Assembly (NCBI GenBank): GCA_001314805.1
Contig: LJSY01000015.1
Span: 1-64,000, forward strand
Length of the DNA stretch: 64,000 bases
Reading direction: 5' to 3'
DNA from: Rhodobacteraceae bacterium HLUCCO18
GTDB lineage: Bacteria > Pseudomonadota > Alphaproteobacteria > Rhodobacterales > Rhodobacteraceae
This document shows, in pieces, positions 18,163 through 26,091 of the stretch. Below the pieces are notes generated by a model, which was not told the DNA's origin, made no database searches, and worked only from the letters and a program-made list of their open reading frames with translations. The stretch's first letter is position 1. Every line of letters begins with the position of its first letter. The position numbers and the translations under genes were made by a program.

Positions 18163-18750
18163 ATGGCCAAGCTCTACTTCCATTACTCGACGATGAACGC
18201 GGGCAAATCGACCCTGCTCCTGCAAGCCTCCTACAACTACCATGAGCGGGGGATGCAGACCTATCTGCTGACCGCGAATTTCGACGACCGGGCGGGCCCG
18301 GGCCGCATCGCCAGCCGCATCGGCATCGCGGCGGAGGCGGACACCTACACGCAGCAGGACGATCTTTTCGAAAGGATCGCGGCGCGGGTCGGGACCGGCC
18401 CATGCGCCTGTGTCCTCGTGGACGAGGCGCAATGGATGACGCGCACGCAGGTGTGGCAACTGGCCCGCGTCGTCGACGACCTGGGCGTTCCGGTCATGTG
18501 CTACGGGCTGCGCGTCGATTTCCGGGGCGAGCTTTTTCCCGGCTCGGCGGCGCTCCTCGCGCTTGCCGACGAGATGCGCGAAGTGCGCACGATCTGCCAT
18601 TGCGGCAAGAAGGCCAGCATGGTCATCCGCGTGGATGCCGAGGGAAACGCGCTGACCGAAGGCGCGCAGATCGAGGTGGGCGGCAATGACCGCTACATCT
18701 CCCTTTGCCGCAGGCATTTTCGCGAGGCGACCGGGGACCGGCCCGTCTGA
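18163..18750 (+). CDS. tdk: thymidine kinase
   Basis: Phosphorylates thymidine with ATP for dTMP salvage. 195 residues of the type II (bacterial/cellular) family: P-loop MNAGKST at 11-17, VLVDEAQW near residues 85-91, and the lasso/zinc region with cysteines in TICHCGKKAS and a late SLCRRHF. Starts MAKLYFHYSTMNAGKS as usual; the open frame upstream is not coding. It has no neighbouring nucleotide gene. Confidence 0.95.
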   Translation: MAKLYFHYSTMNAGKSTLLLQASYNYHERGMQTYLLTANFDDRAGPGRIASRIGIAAEADTYTQQDDLFERIAARVGTGPCACVLVDEAQWMTRTQVWQLARVVDDLGVPVMCYGLRVDFRGELFPGSAALLALADEMREVRTICHCGKKASMVIRVDAEGNALTEGAQIEVGGNDRYISLCRRHFREATGDRPV

Positions 18751-18764
18751 CCGGGCGCGTGCCG

Positions 18765-18824
18765 CTTCATCCTGGCGAAAAACTCTCGGGGGGCTGCCGC
18801 AGGCAGCGGGGGCAGACAGCCCCC
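18765..18824. repeat. extragenic hairpin repeat, copy B
   Basis: Second copy of the element at 12771-12827. The dyad here is GCTGCC-GCA-GGCAGC (18793-18807). Relative to copy A both arms changed while pairing was kept. It lies between the convergent tdk and dehydrogenase genes. Confidence 0.8.
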
Positions 18825-18842
18825 TCCCCGGCCAGCCTTCGC

Positions 18843-19790
18843 TCAGACCGGGTTGGGCAGGTCCCGGCCCTCCGCGAAGGCGATCGCATTTTCCAGAGCC
18901 ATCCGCCCCATCGCCTCGCGAACCTCCAGCGCCGCCGTGCCCAGATGCGGCAGGAGCGTCACGTTCTCCATGGCGATCAGCGCCTCCGGCACCACCGGCT
19001 CGAACTCGTAGACGTCGAGCCCCGCGCCCGCGATCGCACCGGCCTCCAGCGCCGCGATCAGCGCGGTCTCGTCCACCACGTCGCCGCGGCTGATGTTGAC
19101 GAAGATCGCGTGGGGCTGCATCGCCGCGAAGGCCTCCGCCCCCATCAGGTGGTGGGTGTCCGCCCCTCCGGGCGTGGCCAGAACCACGACGTCGGCGCAG
19201 CCCAGCGCGTCCGCCATCTCCATCTGCTCGGCCGGCATGTCCACCGCCTTGGCGGAGCGGTTCACATAGACGATCCGGCAACCGAACCCGTGATGGCAGC
19301 GATGCGCGATAGCCTGACCGATCCGGCCCATGCCGACAATGCATACGGTCTTGCCCGTCAGGTGGAGGCCCAGCATCTGCGTGGGGTGCCAGCCGGTCCA
19401 GTCGCCCGCGCGCAGCATCCGCTCGCCCTCGCCCGCGCGCCGTGCTGTCATCAGGATCAGCGTCATGGCGATATCGGCCGTCGCATCGGTGACGGCCCCC
19501 GGCGTGTTGGTCACAGCGATGCCGGCGGCGCGGGAAGCGGCCACGTCGATATGGTTGTAGCCCACCCCGAAATTCGCCAGCAGCCCGCAGCGCGGCTTGG
19601 GCACGGCGGCGAAGGCCTCGGCGCGGAACGCATCGCCCAGCGTCGGCAACACGATGTCATGGTCGCCCAGCGCCGCGACGCATTCCTCATGGTCCATCGG
19701 CGTCGTCACGCTCCGGCAGGTCACGTCGAAGCGCGCCTCGGCCTCCGCCATGACACTTTCGGGCAGACGGCGCGAGATCAGGAGTTTCAT
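18843..19790 (-). CDS. D-2-hydroxyacid dehydrogenase
   Basis: A 315-residue NAD(P)-dependent dehydrogenase. Rossmann motif VGMGRIGQAIAHR, catalytic Arg in NISRGDVVDE, Glu in LDVYEFEP and His in LLPHLGTA are all present. LLANFGVGYNHIDV fits the glyoxylate/hydroxypyruvate reductase branch, but the substrate cannot be read from sequence. Its first codon overlaps the last base of csaA; it is the last gene of a leftward ybjN-proC-csaA block. Confidence 0.88.
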   Translation of the reverse strand: MKLLISRRLPESVMAEAEARFDVTCRSVTTPMDHEECVAALGDHDIVLPTLGDAFRAEAFAAVPKPRCGLLANFGVGYNHIDVAASRAAGIAVTNTPGAVTDATADIAMTLILMTARRAGEGERMLRAGDWTGWHPTQMLGLHLTGKTVCIVGMGRIGQAIAHRCHHGFGCRIVYVNRSAKAVDMPAEQMEMADALGCADVVVLATPGGADTHHLMGAEAFAAMQPHAIFVNISRGDVVDETALIAALEAGAIAGAGLDVYEFEPVVPEALIAMENVTLLPHLGTAALEVREAMGRMALENAIAFAEGRDLPNPV

Positions 19791-20128
19791 CAGTGCATCC
19801 TTTCGCCGTTCGCGACGCGCTGGTCTGGCGCCAGCAAGACGATCCCGCCCTCCGCGTCCGACACGCCCAGCACCAGCACCTCGGATCGCATCGGGCCGAT
19901 CTGGCGCGGCGGGAAGTTCACCACGGCCATGACCTGTCGGCCCGGCAGCGTCTCGGGCGTATAATGCGCGGTGATCTGCGCAGAGCTCTTTCGCTCCCCG
20001 ATCTCGGGACCGAAATCGATCCAGAGCTTGATCGCCGGTTTCCTCGCCTCGGGAAATGGCTCGGCGCGGGTCACGGTGCCCACGCGAATGTCGACCTTGA
20101 GGAAATCGTCGAAGGAGATCTCGGTCAT
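19790..20128 (-). CDS. csaA: tRNA-binding protein CsaA
   Basis: A 112-residue OB-fold protein: [41 protein letters not shown] and [18 protein letters not shown] are the tRNA-binding EMAPII-like pattern. In Bacillus CsaA has chaperone and secretion-linked activity; the alphaproteobacterial role is not settled. It overlaps proC by four bases and the dehydrogenase by one, so all three are probably one transcript. Confidence 0.92.
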   Translation of the reverse strand: MTEISFDDFLKVDIRVGTVTRAEPFPEARKPAIKLWIDFGPEIGERKSSAQITAHYTPETLPGRQVMAVVNFPPRQIGPMRSEVLVLGVSDAEGGIVLLAPDQRVANGERMH

Positions 20129-20937
20129 CCCCTGAGCTCCCGGCTTCGATCGGCCGCCGCGCCGACGGTTCGCCTGATCAGCGGGGCGAGCCCCGAGCCC
20201 TCGTCCATGAGAACATCGAGGCCCGCCTGGGTCGTGCCGTTCGGGCTGGTGACGTTGATGCGCAACCGTTCGGGTGTCTCGTCGGCCGACATGGCGAGCG
20301 CGCCGGCCCCCGCGACCGTCGCCTTTGCCAGCGCCATGGCCAGATCGGGCGCAAGTCCCTCCGCCTCTCCGGCGGCGGCCAGCGCGTCGATCATGTAGAA
20401 GACATAGGCCGGTCCCGAGCCTGAAACGCCGGTGACCGCGTCGATCTGCTCCTCGACGTCGAGCCGCACGACCTGCCCCACGGCGGACAGAAGCGCCTCG
20501 GCCATGGCGAGGTCTTCGGCCCCTGCGGCGTCATTGCCGACAATGGCGGTGATCCCCTGCCCGATGGCCGCCGGGGTGTTGGGCATGGCGCGCACGATCC
20601 GCGTGCCCGCGCCAAGCGCCGCCTCGAATGTGGCGATCGGCGTTCCCGCCGCCACCGACAGGAACAGCGTCTCGCCGCCGCCAAAGCGCGCCACGGTCGG
20701 CAGCCCCTCGGCCATCATCTGCGGTTTCACGGCCAGAAGCACCACCGCCGGGCTCTCGGGCAGTGTCGCGTTCAGGCAGACGCCCTGCCGCTTCAGCCAG
20801 TCCGATGGATGCGGATCGACCACATGCACCGAGGACGGCGGCAAGTCCCGGTTCAGCCAGCCCTCCAGCATGGCCGACCCCATCTTGCCGCAGCCCAGCA
20901 TGACAAGGCCGCGGCGCGCAATCTCGGAAAACGCCAT
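20125..20937 (-). CDS. proC: pyrroline-5-carboxylate reductase
   Basis: Last step of proline synthesis, reducing pyrroline-5-carboxylate with NAD(P)H. 270 residues: N-terminal Rossmann motif [15 protein letters not shown], the AVKPQMM segment, [16 protein letters not shown], and the C-terminal [19 protein letters not shown] plus [13 protein letters not shown]. All are family hallmarks. It overlaps csaA downstream. Confidence 0.96.
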   Translation of the reverse strand: MAFSEIARRGLVMLGCGKMGSAMLEGWLNRDLPPSSVHVVDPHPSDWLKRQGVCLNATLPESPAVVLLAVKPQMMAEGLPTVARFGGGETLFLSVAAGTPIATFEAALGAGTRIVRAMPNTPAAIGQGITAIVGNDAAGAEDLAMAEALLSAVGQVVRLDVEEQIDAVTGVSGSGPAYVFYMIDALAAAGEAEGLAPDLAMALAKATVAGAGALAMSADETPERLRINVTSPNGTTQAGLDVLMDEGSGLAPLIRRTVGAAADRSRELRG

Positions 20938-20970
20938 CTCGGTCCCCCCTGGTTTCTCCGGGGGCGGAGA

Positions 20971-21474
20971 CTAGGCGCGGCCGTAGCCCTCCGCAATGGC
21001 GACCTGCATCGCCTCTTCCGGGGTGCGGTCCGACCACAGCGCCAACTGGAACGCGGGATAGTAGCGCTCGGCCGACAGGACTGCCGTTTCAACGATGCAG
21101 GCGATCTGGTCGGGGCTGGCAAGCTGTTCGCCGGCCAGTACCAGACCGTAGCGGTAGACCATCAGCTTCTGCGCCGCCCACCATGTGAACGCGCCAGCCC
21201 AGCAGCGGTCGTTCACGAGGTTGAGCATCTCGAAAAGCTTTTCGCGACCGTCCCGGGGCGGATCCATGTCGAAGGTGCAGATCATCCGCAGGGTCTCGTC
21301 GTAAGACGACCAGGCGAGCGTCACCGAATAGGTGCGCCACTGCCCCTCGATCGCCATGGCGATCTGGTCGTCGGCGACGCGATCGAAATCCCATTCGTGA
21401 TGCGTGGCCAGGGACTCCACGATATCGATGGGGTGGATATCCCCGGAATCCAGAAACTGCTCGGAAAGCGACAT
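20971..21474 (-). CDS. YbjN domain-containing protein
   Basis: A 167-residue soluble protein with the YbjN fold, related to type III secretion chaperones: AIEGQWRTYSVTLAWSSYDETLRMICTFD is split across the core, followed by EMLNLVNDRCWAGAFTWW. Function unknown; E. coli YbjN has been linked to stress and motility phenotypes. It lies 33 bases upstream of proC. The only ribosome-site candidate is a weak GAGG about nine bases before the ATG. Confidence 0.87.
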   Translation of the reverse strand: MSLSEQFLDSGDIHPIDIVESLATHHEWDFDRVADDQIAMAIEGQWRTYSVTLAWSSYDETLRMICTFDMDPPRDGREKLFEMLNLVNDRCWAGAFTWWAAQKLMVYRYGLVLAGEQLASPDQIACIVETAVLSAERYYPAFQLALWSDRTPEEAMQVAIAEGYGRA

Positions 21475-21491
21475 TGCCCAGGCCTCGTTTT

Positions 21492-21521
21492 TTGGCAGCC
21501 TTGCGGGGCCTTGGTTATCTC
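21492..21521 (+). promoter_or_regulatory. candidate promoter for the structured RNA
   Basis: TTGGCA at 21492-21497, an 18-base spacer, and TATCTC at 21516-21521. A start about six bases downstream would place the RNA 5' end exactly at the closing helix of the structure at 21527. It is found by eye only. Confidence 0.35.
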
Positions 21522-21526
21522 TCCAA

Positions 21527-21632
21527 GACTCCCACGACAGGCTGGGTGTCCTTGCTAGGGGTCGCCAGACCGAAGCCTGGCCCCTACAAGATATGGTGCG
21601 GCGACTTGGGAGTCCTGTAAAGAAGTATTTTT
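21527..21632 (+). ncRNA. candidate structured small RNA
   Basis: Between ybjN and the DUF2726-like gene. GACTCCCA (21527-21534) pairs with TGGGAGTC (21607-21614), closing the region. Inside, CTTG-c-TAGGGG-tcg-CCAG (from 21551) pairs with CTGGCCCCTACAAG (ending 21590) to form an apical hairpin of about 14 pairs, leaving an open middle. A TTTTT run lies near 21628-21632. It could instead be the 5' leader of ybjN on the other strand, since the pairing holds on both. No SRP, tmRNA or RNase P signature is present. Confidence 0.35.
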
Positions 21633-21694
21633 GTGACGAGAAGGCTGGTGTCGCCCATTTGTGGCGTTACCCACAATATATTGCGTATTGGGGA

Positions 21695-22324
21695 TTACTG
21701 GGCCGCAATGCCTTCTCTGGGCTGCAGGAGCCGGCTTATCTCGTTCTGGCGCTCCGTCGAAAGACCGGCGGCATTCACGATGAGATAGGCCACACCGGCA
21801 CGTCTGCAGATCTCGCCCTCCACTTCCAGCGCGTCCGAGGCAGAGCCCGCATCGCGCTCGATATTCACGGCCACCACCGGCTGCCAATCCGCGTCGACGA
21901 TCAGGAAATCCACCTGAAGGCTGGCCAGATGTGTCGTCACCTTCTGTTCGTCGGCCCGGGACAGGCCCGAAGAGCCTGCATAAAGGAACGCGCTCAGCGA
22001 AAGCTGTGTCAGCACGCGATGGCCCATGATGCTCTGGGAGGCGATGTCCTCGAGCGCATCGAACACGCGCTCCTCGATCAGGCCGATGACCGGCATCGGG
22101 TAGGCGGTGATCTTGGGCAACTCTTCGGCCATGGCCCCGGCGCCCTCGGACGCCGTCGCGATGACGGCGGTCTCGACGCGCGTTGCCCTCCGTTCCCTGC
22201 GCCGCCGTTCACGACGCCTGCGCGACCGCACGCGGAAAAGAACCAAGAGAAGCAGCAGCAGCGCGGCAAACCCGATGATCACCTCAAGAGGAGCCATCAG
22301 AATTGACATGATCGTTTCATCCAT
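21695..22324 (-). CDS. membrane-anchored DUF2726-like protein
   Basis: A 209-residue protein. One N-terminal membrane segment (LEVIIGFAALLLLLLVLF) is followed by a strongly basic stretch (RVRSRRRRERRRRERRATR) and a cytosolic domain. The core QVDFLIVDADWQPVVAVNIE, then EICRRAGVAYLIVNA, resembles DUF2726, a restriction-endonuclease-like fold seen near topoisomerase and nuclease domains. The expected catalytic Lys is not evident, so it may be inactive or a binding domain. Start could also be the ATG at 22309. Confidence 0.65.
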   Translation of the reverse strand: MDETIMSILMAPLEVIIGFAALLLLLLVLFRVRSRRRRERRRRERRATRVETAVIATASEGAGAMAEELPKITAYPMPVIGLIEERVFDALEDIASQSIMGHRVLTQLSLSAFLYAGSSGLSRADEQKVTTHLASLQVDFLIVDADWQPVVAVNIERDAGSASDALEVEGEICRRAGVAYLIVNAAGLSTERQNEISRLLQPREGIAAQ

Positions 22325-22442
22325 GGCGTCAGGCCTTCACAAACACAGTTGCAAAGGCCCTACGGGCAGAATTCGTCGATCCCTTGGCGGGGTTTGGGCA
22401 GTTGCGGGGCGGTGGCGCGATCCGGGCGTCCGGCCCGAAGCG

Positions 22443-22703
22443 TCAGTCGGAGCCCTTTGCCTCGAGCGCCGCGATGCGGGCTTTCAGCGCCTCGTTCTCC
22501 TCGCGGGCCTTCTGGGCCATGGCGCGCACGGCCTCGAATTCCTCGCGCGCGACGAAGTCGCGATCCGCCAGCCAGCGGTCGATCATCGAATTCAGCGCGG
22601 TCTCCGCCTCGGCCCGGGCGCCTTGCGCCACGCCCATGGCATTGGTCATCAGTTGGCTGACATCTTCCATGATGCGGTTGCGCGATTGCATGACGGCCTC
22701 CAT
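22443..22703 (-). CDS. ubiK: UbiK / BMFP-domain accessory protein
   Basis: An 86-residue helical protein: an amphipathic N-terminal helix (IMEDVSQLMTNAMGVAQGAR) and a C-terminal coiled coil (RAMAQKAREENEALKARIAAL). This is the YqiC/BMFP pattern; UbiK assists the ubiquinone-synthesis complex in Proteobacteria, and BMFP proteins bind and fuse membranes. GAAGGTG fits ATG 22703; ATG 22691 is also possible. It is divergent from lgt. Confidence 0.82.
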   Translation of the reverse strand: MEAVMQSRNRIMEDVSQLMTNAMGVAQGARAEAETALNSMIDRWLADRDFVAREEFEAVRAMAQKAREENEALKARIAALEAKGSD

Positions 22704-22820
22704 TGCACACCTTCGTGATATGGCCGCCCAGAGGCCCGGGATCAAGGTTGACTTCGCCGCAGCCCCCCCGCATCCCCTCGCCCGGAGAACTCGGCGCGAC
22801 AGAAGAAGGACCCCCGATCG

Positions 22821-23735
22821 ATGCTTCTGGCCATTCCGTTCCCGGACATCTCGCCCGAGATCTTCGCGATCTCCATCGGCGATTTCCGTTTCGCGCTGCG
22901 CTGGTACGCGGTGGCCTACATCATCGGGTTGCTCGCGGGCTGGTGGATCATCGTCCGCGCGATGCGCACGCCGAGGCTCTGGCCCGCCGACACACCACCC
23001 ATGCGTCCCGAACAGGTGGAGGGGTTGCTGACCGCCGTCATCCTCGGCGTCATCATCGGCGGACGCATGGGCTACGCGCTGTTCTACCAGCCGGGGGGAT
23101 ACCTGTCGGACCCGCTGTCGATCCTGCGCATATGGGAAGGGGGCATGTCGTTTCACGGCGGTCTCGCGGGCGTGGCGGTGGCCGCGTTCATCTTCTGCCG
23201 CCGCAACGCGATCCCGCCGCTTCAGGTGGCCGACGCCATGGCCATGGTCGTCGCCATCGGGGTCGGGCTGGGCCGGGTCGCCAACTTCATCAACGCCGAG
23301 CTTTGGGGACGACCGACCGACCTGCCGTGGGGCGTGATCTTCCCCGGCGAGGCGGCGCAGGCCTGCCCGGGGCCCGAGGGGATGCTGCTGCAGGGTCTGG
23401 ACGCGGTCTGCGCGCGCCATCCCTCGCAGCTTTACGAGGCCATTCTCGAGGGCCTCGTGATGGGTGCGATCCTTCTCTGGCTCGCGTGGCGGCGCGGCTG
23501 GCTGAAGCGGCCCGGCGCGCTGACGGGCATGTTCTTCGTGATCTACGGCCTCTCGCGCTTCGCGGTGGAGTTCGTGCGCCAGCCCGACGCGCAGTTCGTG
23601 AGCCCCGGCAACCCGGTGGGCTACTCCATCCAGTTCTCGCCCTCTGTCGGCCTGACCATGGGACAAATCCTGACGCTCCCGATGATCGCGCTGGGTCTGT
23701 GGCTGATCGCACGCGCGCGCACACCCACCAAATGA
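22821..23735 (+). CDS. lgt: prolipoprotein diacylglyceryl transferase
   Basis: Transfers diacylglyceryl from phosphatidylglycerol to the lipobox Cys of prolipoproteins in the inner membrane. 304 residues, about seven membrane segments. Motifs [36 protein letters not shown] and [12 protein letters not shown] hold the known essential residues. AGAAGGA precedes the ATG. Its stop overlaps the methyltransferase start (ATGA). Confidence 0.96.
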   Translation: MLLAIPFPDISPEIFAISIGDFRFALRWYAVAYIIGLLAGWWIIVRAMRTPRLWPADTPPMRPEQVEGLLTAVILGVIIGGRMGYALFYQPGGYLSDPLSILRIWEGGMSFHGGLAGVAVAAFIFCRRNAIPPLQVADAMAMVVAIGVGLGRVANFINAELWGRPTDLPWGVIFPGEAAQACPGPEGMLLQGLDAVCARHPSQLYEAILEGLVMGAILLWLAWRRGWLKRPGALTGMFFVIYGLSRFAVEFVRQPDAQFVSPGNPVGYSIQFSPSVGLTMGQILTLPMIALGLWLIARARTPTK

Positions 23736-24805
23736 CCGACCTCAAGACACGACTGACCGAGAGGATATCGCGGCACGGCCCGATGACGCTGGCCGAATAC
23801 ATGACCGAGTGCCTGCTGCACCCCACGCTCGGCTACTACACGCGGCGGGACCCGCTGGGCCGGTCGGGCGACTTCATCACCGCACCCGAGATATCGCAGA
23901 TGTTCGGGGAACTGATCGGCCTCTGGCTCGCGCAGGTCTGGATGGATCAGGGCGCGCCGGGTGACGCCATCCTGCTGGAGCTGGGGCCGGGGCGCGGCAC
24001 GCTGATGGCCGACGCGCTTCGCGCGACGCGCGGCGTTCCCGGTTTTCACCCGGCGATGAGGTTGCACCTCGTCGAGGCTTCGCCCTATCTGCGGGATGTC
24101 CAGCGCCGCACGATTTGCGGTCACGATCCGGTCTTTCACGACACGCTCGACACCGTTCCGGATGGTCCGGTGTTCGCCATCGCCAACGAGTTCTTCGACG
24201 CCCTGCCGATCCGGCAGTTCCAGCGGGCCGGCGGCGCGCTCTGGCATGAGCGCGTCGTGGGGCTCGACGCGGGCGAACTATCCATGGGCCTCACGCCACC
24301 CGCGCCGCTCGCGCGGCTGGAGCACCGTCTCGGCGACACCGAGCAGGGCATGGTCGTGGAGACCTGCGCCCCGGCGGAAGCCATCGCGGCCGAGCTCGGC
24401 CGGCGGATCGCGGAGCATGGCGGCGCGGCGCTGATCGTGGATTACGGCGAGGATGAGAGCTTCGGCGACACGTTCCAGGCGGTCGCAGGGCACAAGACCG
24501 TCGACCCCTTCGCGGCTCCCGGCATGGCCGACCTGACGGCGCATGTGGCCTTCGGCCCGCTGGCCCGCGCGGCGCGTCCCGCCCATGCCACTGCGCTGGT
24601 GCCGCAGGGCGTCTTTCTCGAACATCTCGGCATCACCGCGCGCGCGCAGGCGCTGGCGCGTCACCTGCAGGGCCCGTCTATCGATCAACACATCGCTGCA
24701 CACAGGCGGTTGACGCACCCCGAGGAAATGGGACACCTCTTTAAGGCGCTCGCCCTTTTTCCGGCCGGCGCTGCAACGCCGCCGGGGCTTTCCGCCCGCA
24801 CCTGA
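23732..24805 (+). CDS. SAM-dependent methyltransferase, NDUFAF7/MidA family
   Basis: A 357-residue class I methyltransferase of the COG1565 family. [21 protein letters not shown], the SAM motif [17 protein letters not shown] and [13 protein letters not shown] are diagnostic. The mitochondrial member NDUFAF7 dimethylates an arginine of NDUFS2 during complex I assembly; whether the bacterial protein does the same is unproven. It is coupled to lgt by a four-base overlap and followed after 26 bases by pgeF. Confidence 0.92.
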   Translation: MTDLKTRLTERISRHGPMTLAEYMTECLLHPTLGYYTRRDPLGRSGDFITAPEISQMFGELIGLWLAQVWMDQGAPGDAILLELGPGRGTLMADALRATRGVPGFHPAMRLHLVEASPYLRDVQRRTICGHDPVFHDTLDTVPDGPVFAIANEFFDALPIRQFQRAGGALWHERVVGLDAGELSMGLTPPAPLARLEHRLGDTEQGMVVETCAPAEAIAAELGRRIAEHGGAALIVDYGEDESFGDTFQAVAGHKTVDPFAAPGMADLTAHVAFGPLARAARPAHATALVPQGVFLEHLGITARAQALARHLQGPSIDQHIAAHRRLTHPEEMGHLFKALALFPAGAATPPGLSART

Positions 24806-24831
24806 CCCTCAGGAGGTCGAAAACCCCGCCC

Positions 24832-25602
24832 ATGACCGCCCTTGCCGCCAGCCTCGAGATCATCACCGCGCCCGTTCTGGGCGAGGTGCGGCATGGCTTC
24901 TTCACCCGGCGCGGTGGCGCGTCCTCGGGCATTTTCGAGGGGCTGAACTGCGGCGGCGGGTCATCGGACCAATCCGCCATCGTGGCAATGAACCGCGAAC
25001 GCGTTGCGCGCGCGCTTGACGTCACGCCCGACAGGCTCGTGACCGTGCATCAGGCCCATACGGCCCGCGCGGTGACGCTTTCCGGCCCGGCGACGCAGCC
25101 GGTCACGGCCGATGCCATCGTGACCGCGACGCCCGGTCTGGCCGTTGCGATCCTGACCGCCGATTGCCAGCCGGTCCTGTTGGCGGACAACAGTGCCGGC
25201 GTCGTCGCCGCAGCCCATGCCGGCTGGCGTGGCGCGCTGGACGGTATCCTCGAGGCCACGCTCGACGAGATGGAGGCCGCGGGCGCCAGACGGCAGGACG
25301 TGCGCGCGGCCATCGGTCCCTCGATCAGCCAGACGGCCTACGAGGTCGGGCAGGAATTCCTCGAACGGTTCATGGACGACGACCCCGGCAACGGGCGCTT
25401 CTTCATCAACGGTTCGGACGACAAGTACCTGTTCGACCTGGTGGGCTACGGCCTAAAGCGGCTGCGCGATGCGGGGGTCGGCGCGGCGGAATGGACGCGG
25501 CACTGCACCTATGCCGATGCGACGCGCTTCTATTCCTACCGCCGCTCGCTGCACCGCAAGGAGGCCGACTATGGCCGACTGATTTCGGCGATTCGCCTCT
25601 GA
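24832..25602 (+). CDS. pgeF: peptidoglycan editing factor / purine nucleoside phosphorylase (YfiH family)
   Basis: A 256-residue laccase-domain protein. The metal-site motifs are HQAHTARAV, LTADCQPVLLAD and AAAHAGWRGALDGIL. Family members act on purine nucleosides, and in E. coli PgeF removes mis-incorporated serine from peptidoglycan precursors. AGGAGGTC precedes the ATG at good spacing. It is the third gene of the lgt transcript. Confidence 0.93.
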   Translation: MTALAASLEIITAPVLGEVRHGFFTRRGGASSGIFEGLNCGGGSSDQSAIVAMNRERVARALDVTPDRLVTVHQAHTARAVTLSGPATQPVTADAIVTATPGLAVAILTADCQPVLLADNSAGVVAAAHAGWRGALDGILEATLDEMEAAGARRQDVRAAIGPSISQTAYEVGQEFLERFMDDDPGNGRFFINGSDDKYLFDLVGYGLKRLRDAGVGAAEWTRHCTYADATRFYSYRRSLHRKEADYGRLISAIRL

Positions 25603-25880
25603 CGGCCAATCTGGGCGACATCGCCCCATTCGGGCCGATGGCCGCCGCGATTCTGGCGCAAAGGTGGCAGGTCGCGACAAGGCGTTGCCACAATCCGGTC
25701 GCGAATGCAAGAAAACATCATGATTACAGTATCTTGGGCGGCTCGCGGCGACGTTGCCAAGCGCCCGAAAAACCACCTCGCCTGACGGCCTTGGCCCAAA
25801 CTCGGCCGAAAAGCTCCGTCATCTTCCTTGCAAGCCCGGAGATCACTCGGGCGCGCAAGATTGATCGAGGAGACAGGCAC

Positions 25881-26018
25881 ATGAAAACCCGCCGTTGGAT
25901 GAAGACGCTTCTGGCCGAAGCCAAGAAGTCGGAAAACGAGATAAAGCCGGTCTGGGCGCGCGACATCCGCCCCAAGCGTTGCATGGCCAAGCAGGTCAAG
26001 GTCAGCGCGGCGGAATAA
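25881..26018 (+). CDS. small basic conserved protein, 45 residues
   Basis: MKTRRWMKTLLAEAKKSENE, then IKPVWARDIRPKRCMAKQ, gives a basic protein without signal peptide. GAGGAGAC lies nine bases before the ATG. A strong terminator follows 27 bases after the stop, which makes this a self-contained gene. The MKTRRWMK start and a W-A-R-x-x-R motif recall short proteins often annotated in related genomes (from memory). The open frame continues far upstream over pgeF, but only this part is likely translated. Function unknown; a nucleic-acid or ribosome contact would fit the charge. Confidence 0.72.
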   Translation: MKTRRWMKTLLAEAKKSENEIKPVWARDIRPKRCMAKQVKVSAAE

Positions 26019-26044
26019 CCCGCGCAGACCCGGCACCCGAAGCG

Positions 26045-26072
26045 AAAAGGCGGTCCCCCGGGGCCGCCTTTC
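26045..26072. terminator. bidirectional terminator
   Basis: AAGGCGG (26047-26053) pairs with CCGCCTT (26064-26070) with an inner CCCC/GGGG stem. T follows on the plus side, and TTTT on the minus side. It serves the 45-residue protein gene and the leftward TPR-sulfotransferase gene. Confidence 0.85.
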
Positions 26073-26091
26073 GTCTGTCTTGGAGGCAGGC

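Noticed and set aside
21527-21632. SRP RNA (ffs).
   Set aside because: Length fits, but the conserved GGTCCGGAAGGAAGCAGCC-type tip is absent on both strands.
22325-22442. tRNA or other RNA gene in the gap between ubiK and the DUF2726-like gene.
   Set aside because: No T-loop GTTCGA motif and no cloverleaf arms; only short GC-rich self-complementarity.
25603-25880. Extra gene in the gap between pgeF and the 45-residue protein gene.
   Set aside because: Open frames here lack start signals and similarity; I see nothing beyond a likely promoter region.
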